Shown: piece after piece, positions 31,762 to 40,608 of the stretch
How the letters are laid out: the number at the start of each line of letters is the position of its first letter
Numbering within the stretch: the stretch's first letter is position 1
Origin: Consotaella salsifontis
GTDB lineage: Bacteria > Pseudomonadota > Alphaproteobacteria > Rhizobiales > Rhizobiaceae
Direction of reading: 5' to 3'
DNA: 64,000 nt
Assembly (NCBI RefSeq): GCF_900167365.1
Contig: NZ_FUXL01000003.1
Location: 1-64,000, forward strand
Translations under genes and position numbers: made by a program
Notes under the pieces: model-generated
Seen by the model: the letters and a program-made list of their open reading frames with translations, nothing else
What the model was told of the DNA's origin: nothing
Database searches by the model: none

Positions 31762-32469
31762 ATGACCCGCGTTACCATCGTTCAAACCGGCTCCGTCAAA
31801 CCCGATTTGGAGCCGCGCCACGGCACCTATCCGCAGATGTTCGAACGGATGCTGCGAAGCGTTTCGCCGGACGTGGCGATCGATGTCGTCTCGGTCATCG
31901 ATGGAGAGCGCTTGCCCGAGCCTCAGGCGATCGAGGCCGCGATCATCACCGGCTCGGCCTATGGCGTCTACGACGACATCGATTGGATGGAGCCGCTCAT
32001 GGATTTCATCCGAAAGGTCTACGTTGCCCATAAACCGATGGTCGGCGTCTGCTTTGGCCATCAAGCCATCGCGCAGGCCATGGGCGGCACCGTGACGAAG
32101 TCGGAGAAAGGCTGGGGCATCGGCCGTCATGTCTACAACGTCGTGGAGGATAATGGCCTGATCGCCGAGCGCGACCTCGCCATCGCCTGTTCTCACCAGG
32201 ATCAGGTGGTGGTGCCGCCGCCGGAGGCGCGAGTGTTTCTTTCCTCGGAGTTTACGCCCTATGCCGGCCTTCTCTACGGCAATGGCAAGGTGATGAGCGT
32301 TCAGCCTCATCCGGAATTCACCGCCGATTACGCTCTGGCGCTATGCGAGTCGCGGCGGGGCATCGCCCCCGAGACGCTGATCGAAGAGGCGGAACGGTCG
32401 CTTGATCTTCCTTCGGATCGCGCGATCCTGGCACGGGCCATCACCCAGTTTCTCGGCGCGGCGGACTGA
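31762..32469 (+). CDS. Class I glutamine amidotransferase-like protein
   Basis: A 235-residue protein with the GATase1 nucleophile elbow KPMVGVCFGHQAIAQAMGGT (the Cys in GVCFGHQ) and the catalytic His-Glu in VQPHPEFT near residue 200. SGAIAAIITGSAYGVYDDID-like strand ITGSAYGVYDD supports a GMP-synthase-like class. Stand-alone GATases of this type hydrolyse gamma-glutamyl bonds of small amines (PuuD-like) or are of unknown substrate. The ATG at 31762 follows CCCGCTCG and is the first start that gives the family N-terminus. Confidence 0.85.
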   Translation: MTRVTIVQTGSVKPDLEPRHGTYPQMFERMLRSVSPDVAIDVVSVIDGERLPEPQAIEAAIITGSAYGVYDDIDWMEPLMDFIRKVYVAHKPMVGVCFGHQAIAQAMGGTVTKSEKGWGIGRHVYNVVEDNGLIAERDLAIACSHQDQVVVPPPEARVFLSSEFTPYAGLLYGNGKVMSVQPHPEFTADYALALCESRRGIAPETLIEEAERSLDLPSDRAILARAITQFLGAAD

Positions 32470-32650
32470 CGAAAAAGGCAACTCAGCCGCCCGACGCGTC
32501 GAAAGTATCGCGCAGAAGAGATTCATGATTCGTTGGCGTTGCAACTGTACCTTCCTGATGAAACGGCGAGGGTGGGCTTCGCCGTGAACGCCATCTGCGT
32601 TCGCCGCGCATCAGACTGCACGGCGCGGACGCAAGCCAGGGGATGGTATC

Positions 32651-34873
32651 GTGAAGCTTCGTCCCGGTTCTCTCTCTGCCAAGCTGATGCTGATCGCGGG
32701 AGGCACGATCTCCATCATCATGATCGTCGCGATCGGCCTGCTCGTCGCCAACGCGCGGCGGAACACCGAGCGGCTACTGCTTGAAAGCGCTCAGTCGCAA
32801 GCCGAGGTCGTCGCCGGAAAGATCACCGCCGAGCTTGCCGAAGCCGCTTCGGCCGCCAAGAGCATGACGGGAGCGATCGCCGCCGCCCAGCAGACCGGCA
32901 TGCGTGACCGGCAGACGATCATCAATATGCTGAAGAGCAACGTCGACAACTATCCGAATATCTTCGGCAGCTGGATGGCCGAGCGGCCAAGGGCCCTCGA
33001 CGGCCGCACGGGGGGAGAGGCATCCGGCTTCGCCGGCTCCAACAAGGATGGCGTGTTCGCGCCGTACTGGACGAAGAGCGCGTCCGGCGGGGTCGACTAC
33101 TCGACCTTCAACGTCGACTATGACGCCCCGTGGTATAAATTGGCTTCGGCCTCGGGCAAGGGTGCCATCACCGAGCCCTATATCGCCTCGGAAGTCAAAG
33201 TGCTGATGTCCTCCATCGCCTATCCGATCATCGTCGGCGGCAAGGAGCTGGGCGTCGGTGGCGTGGATATCAGCCTCGCGTCCCTCCAACAGAGCCTGGA
33301 AGCGCTTCACCCGCTCGGCGACGGACGTGTCTTCCTCGTCTCGGGCAGCGGCAACTGGCTCGTGGCGCCCGATGCCGGGTTGAGAATGAAGCCCATGGAG
33401 GGCAGCGACGCGAATGCGGTTCGTGAGGCCATGAAGGCAGTCACGCCGCGCGTCGTCGGCGACCTTGTCGACGGGCAGGGGGTGGCCGTCACGCGGGTCG
33501 TTCTGCCGTTCGCTGTGCCCGATCTTCAGCAGACATGGGCCACCATCGTTGAAATTCCGACGGCCACGCTCGAAGCGCCGGCTCGAGCTGAAGCGAAGAT
33601 GCTGATCATCGGCGGCATTGTCAGTCTGGTCACGATCCTCGCCGCGCTGTGGCTCGCCACCACGTTCATCGTCAAGCGGCCACTCGCCATGTTGCAGACC
33701 TCGGTCGATCGCCTCGGGCAGCAGGACTACGCGACGGAGGTCTCCAACCAGATCCGCGGCGACGAGATCGGCCGCTTTGCCCGCGCCCTGGAGAGCTTCC
33801 GCCACGCGCTTGCAAGCGGCCGGGAGGCGGAACAATTGGCCGAGAAGGAGCGCCAGCAGGCGGAGCGGCAAAGAGGCGCCAACGAAGCCGAGCGTGCCGC
33901 CAACGCCGAGGAACAGGGCCAGGTTGTCGCTGCGGTCGGTAAAGCGCTTTCGGCGCTTGCCGATGGTGATCTCACCCACAAGCTCGATCGCGCCTTCCCG
34001 CCGGCCTACGAAGCTCTTCGGCACGACTTTAATCGCACCGTCGAGCGGCTTCGGGAAACCATCGGCATGGTGCGCAAGGCGGTTGCCGGCATCGACAGTG
34101 GCAGCGAGGAAATCGCCAGCGCCTCGCAGGATTTGGCGCGGCGCACCGAAGGCCAAGCGGCGAGCCTCGAGGAAACCGCTGCCGCGCTCAACGAAATCAC
34201 GGCGCGGGTGCGCGAAAGCGCCGATCTCGCCAAGGCGGTTGCCGGCGCGGTGCGCGACGCGCGCCAGGATGCCGAGCGCTCGGGAGAAATCGTCCACAAC
34301 ACGATCGAGGCCATGAACCAGATTTCGGCCTCCTCGGACGAGATTGGCAAGATCATCGGCGTGATCGACGATATCGCCTTCCAGACCAACCTTCTCGCCT
34401 TGAACGCGGGGGTCGAGGCAGCGCGCGCCGGAGAGGCCGGCAAGGGCTTTGCCGTGGTCGCCACCGAGGTGCGCGCTCTCGCCCAGCGCTCGGCCGATGC
34501 GGCCAAACAGATCAAGACGCTGATTTCCTCCTCGGCGCATCAGGTGCATAGCGGCGTCGAGCTGGTGGGGCTAGCCGGCCAGGCGCTGGAAAGGATCGCG
34601 GAGCAGGTGACGGCGATGGACGGCCGTGTCCAGTCCATCGCCGAGACAGCCAAAGGCCAGGCGGTCGGGCTGGGAGAGGTGAACGTCGCCGTCGGCCAGA
34701 TGGATCAGGTGACGCAGCAGAACGCCGCCATGGTGGAAGAGGCAACCGCCGCCAGCCAGACCCTGCGCCAGGAAGCGGAGGCGCTGTCGCGGCTGGTTGC
34801 CGCCTTCAAAACGGCTGACGGGGCGGGAGGGTTTGCGTCATCTGCTCGCCGAAACAGCCTGCGCGCGGCCTAA
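32651..34873 (+). CDS. Methyl-accepting chemotaxis protein with dCache sensor
   Basis: A 740-residue protein. The first membrane helix (about 13-34) is followed by a periplasmic dCache-like sensor (about 40-310; [40 protein letters not shown]). The second helix is at about 318-342, then HAMP ([20 protein letters not shown]). The cytoplasmic signalling hairpin has the tip [20 protein letters not shown]. The start is GTG. There is no NWETF-type pentapeptide at the C-terminus. It is alone, followed by an intrinsic terminator; the ligand cannot be read. Confidence 0.92.
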   Translation: MKLRPGSLSAKLMLIAGGTISIIMIVAIGLLVANARRNTERLLLESAQSQAEVVAGKITAELAEAASAAKSMTGAIAAAQQTGMRDRQTIINMLKSNVDNYPNIFGSWMAERPRALDGRTGGEASGFAGSNKDGVFAPYWTKSASGGVDYSTFNVDYDAPWYKLASASGKGAITEPYIASEVKVLMSSIAYPIIVGGKELGVGGVDISLASLQQSLEALHPLGDGRVFLVSGSGNWLVAPDAGLRMKPMEGSDANAVREAMKAVTPRVVGDLVDGQGVAVTRVVLPFAVPDLQQTWATIVEIPTATLEAPARAEAKMLIIGGIVSLVTILAALWLATTFIVKRPLAMLQTSVDRLGQQDYATEVSNQIRGDEIGRFARALESFRHALASGREAEQLAEKERQQAERQRGANEAERAANAEEQGQVVAAVGKALSALADGDLTHKLDRAFPPAYEALRHDFNRTVERLRETIGMVRKAVAGIDSGSEEIASASQDLARRTEGQAASLEETAAALNEITARVRESADLAKAVAGAVRDARQDAERSGEIVHNTIEAMNQISASSDEIGKIIGVIDDIAFQTNLLALNAGVEAARAGEAGKGFAVVATEVRALAQRSADAAKQIKTLISSSAHQVHSGVELVGLAGQALERIAEQVTAMDGRVQSIAETAKGQAVGLGEVNVAVGQMDQVTQQNAAMVEEATAASQTLRQEAEALSRLVAAFKTADGAGGFASSARRNSLRAA

Positions 34874-34912
34874 AGGATCTTCAGTCGGTCTTTGAGGGAC
34901 GCTGAATTGAAG

Positions 34913-34950
34913 GCAAAGCCGGGAATGGTCCTCGACCGCTCCCGGCTTTT
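34913..34950 (+). terminator. Rho-independent terminator after the chemoreceptor gene
   Basis: AAAGCCGGGA, 15-base loop, TCCCGGCTTT followed by TTT: a perfect 10-bp stem with a run of six T. It lies 39 bp after the stop of the chemoreceptor gene and in its direction. Confidence 0.9.
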
Positions 34951-34990
34951 TTACGCTGTCTTCAATTGGCGACGGGGTTTCCCGCCGCGA

Positions 34991-36712
34991 TCAGACTGAC
35001 GTGGGTTCCTCAGGCGCCGCGCGCTCCAGCGCCGCTTCGACGGAGGAGCGGTATGTGACATGCGGCGAGCGCACACCATGGGTCAGGAGTACTCGTCTCA
35101 CGGTCGAGGATGCTCCCGTGATGATCAGGTGCCTGCCTGCGTTCGCTGCGCGCCGCGCGACGAGGCCGATCGAGTTCGCCGCGCTGGAATCGAGAAAGGG
35201 CACGGCCGAGAAGTCGATGATCAGCGTCCTGTAATTGTCGCCGATGCGGTCGAGCACCGAGCCGATATTGGCCACCGCACCAAAGAAGAAGGCGCCCGAG
35301 ATGCGGTAGATGACGATGTCGCGCCGCGTCGCTGTCATTGCCTCGTAAGGAACGCGGCCGGGGCGCCGATCCGAGGCATCCTCCAGCACAGGCGGCGTGT
35401 GCGCCTCGATCCCCGTCGTCTCCGCCATGCGGTGGATGAAGAGCATCGCGCCGATGGAGACGCCGACGACGATGCTGGTGGTCAGGTCGCGGAAGACGGT
35501 CAAGAGGAACGTCGCCAGCAACACCACCGCATCGCCGCGCGAGGACCGCAGAAGCAGCGCGAACGCGTGACGCTCGGCCATGTTCCAGGACACCACGGCC
35601 AGAACGGCGGCAAGAGCGGCAAGAGGGATGGCGCTGGCGAGGGGCGCGGCGATCAGCATGAACAGGAAGAGAAAGAGCGCGTGGAGGATGCCCGAGATCG
35701 GCCCGCGCGCTCCCGTGCGCACATTGGTTGCCGTGCGGGCGATGGTGCCGGTGACGCAAAGGCCGCCGAAGAGTGGCGAGGCGATATTGGCAAGCCCCTG
35801 GGCGGCAAGCTCGCAGTTGGAGCGGTGGCGCCGGCCCGTCATGCCGTCCGCGACGACGGCCGAAAGGAGGGACTCGATCGACCCGAGAAGAGCAAAGGCC
35901 ACGGCATCCGGCAGGACCGCGATCACCTTGTCCAGGGAGATGGGGGGCAGGGCGGGCGAGGGCAAAGTGCGCGGAATGCCGCCGAACTTCGAGCCGATGG
36001 TGTCGATCGGCAAATCGAGCGCGAATGTCAGCAGCGCCGCCACGCCGACGGCGAGGAGCATTCCTGGGAACGCGGGGGCAATGCGCTTCAGGCCGACGAT
36101 GATCGCGACGGACAGAATGGCGATGCCGGTGGCGGCGGGGCTAATGCTGCCGATCGAACTGGCGAGCACCTCGATCTTGGCGATGAACTCGCCGGGTTCC
36201 GGCACGGTGAGGTGGAGCCCGAGGAGATCCTTGATCTGGCTCGAAAAGATGATGACCGCGATGCCCGCAGTGAAGCCCACCGTCACGGGATAGGGGATGA
36301 ACTTGATGTAGCTGCCGAGGCGCATCAGCCCGAGTGCCAGCAGAATGAAGCCGGAAAGCATCGCCGCGAGAAGGAAGCCGTCGAAGCCCTGACGCTGGAT
36401 GGTGCTCGCCACCAAAACGATGAAGGCGCCGGCCGGTCCGCCGATCTGAAAGCGGCTGCCGCCGAGGGCCGAGACGAAGAAGCCACCGACGATGGCGGTG
36501 TAGAGGCCGCGCTCGGGGCTGGCGCCGGAGGCGATGGCGATGGCCATGGAGAGCGGCAGCGCGACGATGGCGACCGTCAGGCCGGCAATGGCGTCTGCCT
36601 TCAAGTCCTTGAGGCCGTAGCCCTCCCTAAGCACGGTGACGAGCTTGGGCGTGAAAAGATCGAGCAGGCCGGCCGAAGATCGGCCGGAGACAGATGTGGG
36701 AAGCGTGGTCAT
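34991..36712 (-). CDS. SulP family anion transporter with STAS domain
   Basis: A 573-residue protein. About 10-12 transmembrane segments (about 45-430) include the SulP signature region GASPERGLYTAIVGGFFVSA and FIPYPVTVGFTAGIAVIIFS, then SIESLLSAVVADGMTGRRHR. The C-terminal STAS domain (about 470-570) has VIYRISGAFFFGAVANIGSV and LIIDFSAVPFLDSSAANSIG with the Ser expected in anti-sigma-antagonist-like folds. The substrate (sulfate, bicarbonate or other anion) cannot be told. ATG 36712 was chosen at the first Met before the conserved N-terminal region. Confidence 0.88.
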   Translation of the reverse strand: MTTLPTSVSGRSSAGLLDLFTPKLVTVLREGYGLKDLKADAIAGLTVAIVALPLSMAIAIASGASPERGLYTAIVGGFFVSALGGSRFQIGGPAGAFIVLVASTIQRQGFDGFLLAAMLSGFILLALGLMRLGSYIKFIPYPVTVGFTAGIAVIIFSSQIKDLLGLHLTVPEPGEFIAKIEVLASSIGSISPAATGIAILSVAIIVGLKRIAPAFPGMLLAVGVAALLTFALDLPIDTIGSKFGGIPRTLPSPALPPISLDKVIAVLPDAVAFALLGSIESLLSAVVADGMTGRRHRSNCELAAQGLANIASPLFGGLCVTGTIARTATNVRTGARGPISGILHALFLFLFMLIAAPLASAIPLAALAAVLAVVSWNMAERHAFALLLRSSRGDAVVLLATFLLTVFRDLTTSIVVGVSIGAMLFIHRMAETTGIEAHTPPVLEDASDRRPGRVPYEAMTATRRDIVIYRISGAFFFGAVANIGSVLDRIGDNYRTLIIDFSAVPFLDSSAANSIGLVARRAANAGRHLIITGASSTVRRVLLTHGVRSPHVTYRSSVEAALERAAPEEPTSV

Positions 36713-36930
36713 GGTCCAGGCGTCGCCGACCCAATGGGTCGGCTCAAAAAGGAGGAACTCGCCGGAACGTGCGACATTCGGACGCGCTTCGGCTGGAGAT
36801 GGCGCACTTTGCCGTTTGTCTCGGCGAAGGGCAATGAAAATCCCATGCATGGGAGCTTTGACTTGTTACGCGCGATGATCTCCCATGCCGAATGGCCCGG
36901 GGCGCGGCCATCTGGGGGAGGATTAGGACG

Positions 36931-37320
36931 ATGAAATTTAGCCGAACGGCGCGGGCGGGGCTGTTGGCGAGCCTTCTTCTAGTGACGACCGCCTGCGAAG
37001 CCGCGGATTGGCGCGAGGCTGAAACGGAGCCCTGTCGGCTTGGCAGCCTTTATGAGCGCGTCGATTGCGTCACCCAACTCACCGCGCAGTGGGATCGCCG
37101 GCTCAACGCTGCCTATGAGCGGGCGATGCACATGATCGATCCGGCGCGGGCGCGAACTCTGAGAGACGTGCAGCGCAAGTGGATCGAATGGCGCGACGCC
37201 AATTGCGGCTGGTATGCCCACCAAGCGGGCACGATGAGCCTCGAATTGGAAGCCGAATGCCTCCGTGTGACGACGAAGCAGCGGGCGGAGGAGCTGGAGG
37301 ACTTCGAGGATTACTATTGA
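36931..37320 (+). CDS. LprI-like (DUF1311) secreted protein
   Basis: A 129-residue protein. The signal sequence at about 5-24 ends with CEAADWREAE, a possible lipobox (TTAC) at residue 22. The DUF1311 core has CRLGSLYERVDCVTQLTAQW, DRRLNAAYERAMHMIDPARA, RKWIEWRDANCGWYAHQAGT and ECLRVTTKQRAEELEDF, with conserved cysteines likely forming a disulfide. LprI-like proteins inhibit lysozyme in mycobacteria; that role here is only a family guess. GGGGGAGGA precedes the ATG. Confidence 0.85.
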   Translation: MKFSRTARAGLLASLLLVTTACEAADWREAETEPCRLGSLYERVDCVTQLTAQWDRRLNAAYERAMHMIDPARARTLRDVQRKWIEWRDANCGWYAHQAGTMSLELEAECLRVTTKQRAEELEDFEDYY

Positions 37321-37356
37321 GCGCCGCCCGCAAGGCGCGCCGGCGTCCGCACGTGC

Positions 37357-37593
37357 TCAGTGCCCGCCGCGCCACTCGTAGATAGGATCGGGGCAGCGGC
37401 TGCAGCAGCACGCGCTGGAGCCCGCGCAGGCCTGCGGCTTCGTCTCGATACGTGCGACCTGTCCCTTGCGCTCCCAATGGGCGAGCATCGCCTCCACCGC
37501 CGAGGGCGTCGAGCCGCTCTTCAGCGCCAGTTGGTCTAGGGATAGGCGCTTCTCGGCCTTCAGAAGATCGCGCAGTTGCGTCAGTCCAGCCAT
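37357..37593 (-). CDS. feoC: FeoC-like regulator of ferrous iron uptake
   Basis: A 78-residue protein. The N-terminal winged helix (TQLRDLLKAEKRLSLDQLAL, PSAVEAMLAHWERKGQVARI) is followed by a cysteine cluster CAGSSACCCSRC that could bind an Fe-S cluster. It is encoded 18 bp downstream of feoB, as in enterobacteria. FeoC proteins are thought to sense iron or oxygen and protect or regulate FeoB. The Cys spacing is denser than in Klebsiella FeoC. Confidence 0.78.
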   Translation of the reverse strand: MAGLTQLRDLLKAEKRLSLDQLALKSGSTPSAVEAMLAHWERKGQVARIETKPQACAGSSACCCSRCPDPIYEWRGGH

Positions 37594-37611
37594 GATCGAT
37601 CTCCTTTTCGC

Positions 37612-39930
37612 CTATTCCGCGATGGCCGGAAGGGGGGCTCGCATCTGTCGTTTGCCGGCGAGATGAATGGTGGCCACCGCACATGCCAGGACCGCAAGGA
37701 CCGCCGCGATCGTCAGTCCCGCGTGCAGCGGCGCCTCGGCGAAGCGGGATATCTGGAAAAAGACCGTCGCCGTGCCGTAGGCGAGGCCTGTGGTCCAGGC
37801 GATGGCAAAGCCTGTCCAGCGCGGCCCGACCTCCCGATAGATCGCCCCGGTGGCGGCGACGCACGGCATGTACAGCAGTGTGAACAGCAGATAGGCGAAG
37901 GCGCCGGCCGGCCCCGCGAAGCGCCGCGCCATCTCGCCATAGGTGCCGCTGGACACTTCCTGCTCGGCGGAGGCTTCCTCCACCGAGGAGACATCGCCGA
38001 TGGAGATGCCGAGCGGATCTGTCAGCTTGTCGGCGAGCGCCGTGAGGTTCTCTGGGATGGTGGCGAAGGCTGCAACGAGGCCATCGGCGATAATGGCCGA
38101 TGTCGAGCGCGCCTCGTCGCCCGCGTCGCTGCCATTGGCAGCGAGGGAGCCATAGAGCGAGCCGAGGGTGCCGACCACGGCTTCCTTGGCAAGGACTCCC
38201 GAGACGACGCCGACGACGGCCGGCCAATTGTGATCGTCGATGCCCATCGGCTCGAAGACCGGAACGATGGAGCGGCTGGCGACCGCCAGAACCGAATCCT
38301 CCGGGTCGGTCTTGCCGAAGGAGCCATCCGTGCCGATGAGGTTCAGCACCGAGAGGACGGCCACCATGATGACGATGATCTTGCCGGCGCCGAGCACGAA
38401 GCTCTGAAGCCTGTCCCAGCTATGGATCAAAATGTTGCGGATGGTCGGCAGGTGGTAGGGCGGCAGCTCCATCACCAGCGGCGAGACGTCTCCCTTGAGG
38501 AGGGTGGTGCGCAAGAGGAAGCCGGTCATCACGGCAACGCCGATGCCGATGATGTAGAGCCCGAAAACGATGTTCTGGCCATTGGTCGGAAAGAAGGCCG
38601 CCGCGAACAGCGCATAGACCGGCAAGCGCGCCCCGCATGACATGAAGGGGCTCATCATGACCGCCGCCTTGCGGTCGGCATCGTTCTCCAGCGTGCGGGT
38701 CGCCATCACCGCCGGCACGTTGCAGCCGAAGCCGACAATGAGCGGCACGAACGCCTTTCCCGGCAGGCCGATGGAGCGCATGAAGCGGTCCATGACGAAG
38801 GCGGCGCGCGCCATGTAGCCGGAGTCCTCAAGCGCCGAGAGGAAGAGGTAGAGGAAGGCGATGACCGGGATGAAGCTGGCGATGGTGCGAAGGCCGCCGC
38901 CGAGCCCGTCCGCCAGGATCACGCGCACCCAGTCAGGGGCTCCGATGGACCACAAGAAATGGCCGAGCCCCTCGACCATCACCGAGCCCACAGCCATATC
39001 GAAGAAGTCGATGAAGGCGCTCCCGAGATTGATGGTCCACATGAACATCAAATACATCATCGCCAGGAAGATCGGGATGCCCAGGAAGCGATCGAGCACA
39101 ACGCGGTCGATCCTGTTGGTCAGGCTGCGGGAGGCCTCGCGCGGACGCTCCACCACCTGTGCCGTCGTCTCCGCCGCAAAGCCGTACCGACGGTCGGCAA
39201 GAAGGATGTCGAGATCCTCGCCCGTTTCCCGTTCGATGTCCGCCATCGCCTTGCGCACGGCGCTCGCCGCCGCAAGCGGCAGGGCGGTCAGGCGCGGAAG
39301 GTCGCCATCGAACATCTGCAGGAGACGCCAGCGGGCGTTGCCCGCTCCAGTTGGAAGGAGGGGCGCGACGCGCTCGATCTCCCGTTCCACGACCTCGCCG
39401 AACGAGGGCAGCGTGGCCGGAACGGTCCGGTTGCCGCCGATCTTTGCCACGGCCTGCTTGAGTTCTTCCAGGCCGCTCTCCCGGCTGGCGACCATGGGCA
39501 CCACCGGACACGCAAGCTTCTCGGCGAGAGCCGATGCATCGATGGCGAGACCGGCCTGAGTCGCCATGTCCATCATGTTGAGCACGACGACGAGCGGCAC
39601 CCTGAGTTCGAGGAGCTGCGTCGTCAGGTAAAGGTGGCGTTCGAGATTGGACGCGTCGATAATGTTGACGATGACGTCCGCTTCTCCCGAAATCGCGTAT
39701 TCGAGGCCGATGCGCTCGTCGATCGAGTTCTGCGTGGCGCTCAGGGAATAGGTGCCGGGCAGATCCACCACGTTCACCGTCTCGCCCTGCCAGCGATAGG
39801 CGCCGGTCTTGCGCTCGACGGTCACGCCCGGCCAGTTGCCGACGCGCTGGCGCGCGCCTGTCAGGGCGTTGAAGAGGGTGGACTTGCCGCAATTGGGGTT
39901 CCCGACGACGGCGATCGTCAATCCGCTCAT
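37612..39930 (-). CDS. feoB: Ferrous iron transporter FeoB
   Basis: A 772-residue protein. The N-terminal G domain has GNPNCGKST (G1) at 10-18, DLPGTYSLS (G3) and LNMMD (G4), with the GDI-like helical part to about 270. The C-terminal membrane part has about 10 helices including the gate motifs (PLIVGFGCNVPAVMATRTLE, SPFMSCGARLPVYALFAAAF, PCVAATGAIYREVGPRWTGF). GTP hydrolysis gates ferrous iron entry across the inner membrane. Order feoA-feoB-feoC on the minus strand, with 35 bp between feoA and feoB, is a standard Feo operon. Confidence 0.95.
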   Translation of the reverse strand: MSGLTIAVVGNPNCGKSTLFNALTGARQRVGNWPGVTVERKTGAYRWQGETVNVVDLPGTYSLSATQNSIDERIGLEYAISGEADVIVNIIDASNLERHLYLTTQLLELRVPLVVVLNMMDMATQAGLAIDASALAEKLACPVVPMVASRESGLEELKQAVAKIGGNRTVPATLPSFGEVVEREIERVAPLLPTGAGNARWRLLQMFDGDLPRLTALPLAAASAVRKAMADIERETGEDLDILLADRRYGFAAETTAQVVERPREASRSLTNRIDRVVLDRFLGIPIFLAMMYLMFMWTINLGSAFIDFFDMAVGSVMVEGLGHFLWSIGAPDWVRVILADGLGGGLRTIASFIPVIAFLYLFLSALEDSGYMARAAFVMDRFMRSIGLPGKAFVPLIVGFGCNVPAVMATRTLENDADRKAAVMMSPFMSCGARLPVYALFAAAFFPTNGQNIVFGLYIIGIGVAVMTGFLLRTTLLKGDVSPLVMELPPYHLPTIRNILIHSWDRLQSFVLGAGKIIVIMVAVLSVLNLIGTDGSFGKTDPEDSVLAVASRSIVPVFEPMGIDDHNWPAVVGVVSGVLAKEAVVGTLGSLYGSLAANGSDAGDEARSTSAIIADGLVAAFATIPENLTALADKLTDPLGISIGDVSSVEEASAEQEVSSGTYGEMARRFAGPAGAFAYLLFTLLYMPCVAATGAIYREVGPRWTGFAIAWTTGLAYGTATVFFQISRFAEAPLHAGLTIAAVLAVLACAVATIHLAGKRQMRAPLPAIAE

Positions 39931-39965
39931 ATCCGCTTTCCGATCAATCCATTTGGCCGGCTGTC

Positions 39966-40199
39966 TCAGGCAAGCTCTACGGTGACGATCTTGGCTTCGT
40001 CCTTGCGCACGGAGAGGGCCGTGCCCCGGAGATCGATTTCGATGGGATCGCCCAGCGGCGCCTTGCGTGTCACGGTGATGATGGCACCGGGCGTCAGGCC
40101 CATGGCGAGCAGACGGCGGCGATAGGCGCTGGTCTTGTCGTTATAGCCAATGACCTTTGCGCTCTTGCCAACGCCGATTTCGGACAACAATTGCTGCAT
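39966..40199 (-). CDS. feoA: FeoA, SH3-like partner of FeoB
   Basis: A 77-residue protein with the SH3-like FeoA fold: AKVIGYNDKTSAYRRRLLAM, GLTPGAIITVTRKAPLGDPI, EIDLRGTALSVRKDEAKIVT. It probably helps FeoB assemble or function. It is the first gene of the Feo operon; its promoter should be in 40200-40430, where I found no clear Fur, Irr or RirA site. Confidence 0.92.
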   Translation of the reverse strand: MQQLLSEIGVGKSAKVIGYNDKTSAYRRRLLAMGLTPGAIITVTRKAPLGDPIEIDLRGTALSVRKDEAKIVTVELA

Positions 40200-40608
40200 C
40201 CATCTCTCCGTTCGCGACCTTCAGCACCGGCGTTCCGGCGCCTGTCGCGCGATGTTCGATGCTTGGAGCCGATCGAACGGCTGCGGCTCTATCCCCCAGG
40301 CCGACATCGCTCGCTGCATCGAATATCATGCCTCCGACCCCCTCGTCTCGACCATGCTTGTCCATGATCTTCCCGTCGGAGTGGTCTTGATAGGCGGGCA
40401 AGGAACGTAAAGTCATTGATTGCAGTCAAGTTCTGAGACGTTTCGGCAACGCCCGTTGAGGGTTGCCGACCGCAGATTTTTCCGCCGCCGTACCCGATCG
40501 TTGGTCAGGAACCAATTCGCTCCCGTGGGCTTCTTTCCAGGCGCGGAGCAGGGCGAGGTCCCGGGTCGGCGCACGAAGGGGCTTCGATAAACACCGGGTC
40601 GACCAAGC
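40200..40608. other. Divergent intergenic region between feoA and treS
   Basis: About 409 bp holding the promoters of both operons. The stretch 40405-40445 (AAAGTCATTGATTGCAGTC) is the only AT-rich part. No recognised regulatory box is seen. Confidence 0.45.

Noticed and set aside
32774-34549. A 591-codon minus-strand open frame opposite the chemoreceptor
   Set aside because: Antisense of a well-supported MCP gene with low sequence complexity and no recognisable domains.
35060-36934. A long plus-strand open frame opposite the SulP gene
   Set aside because: It is a hydrophilic shadow of a hydrophobic transporter gene on the other strand; no start signal or domain is visible.
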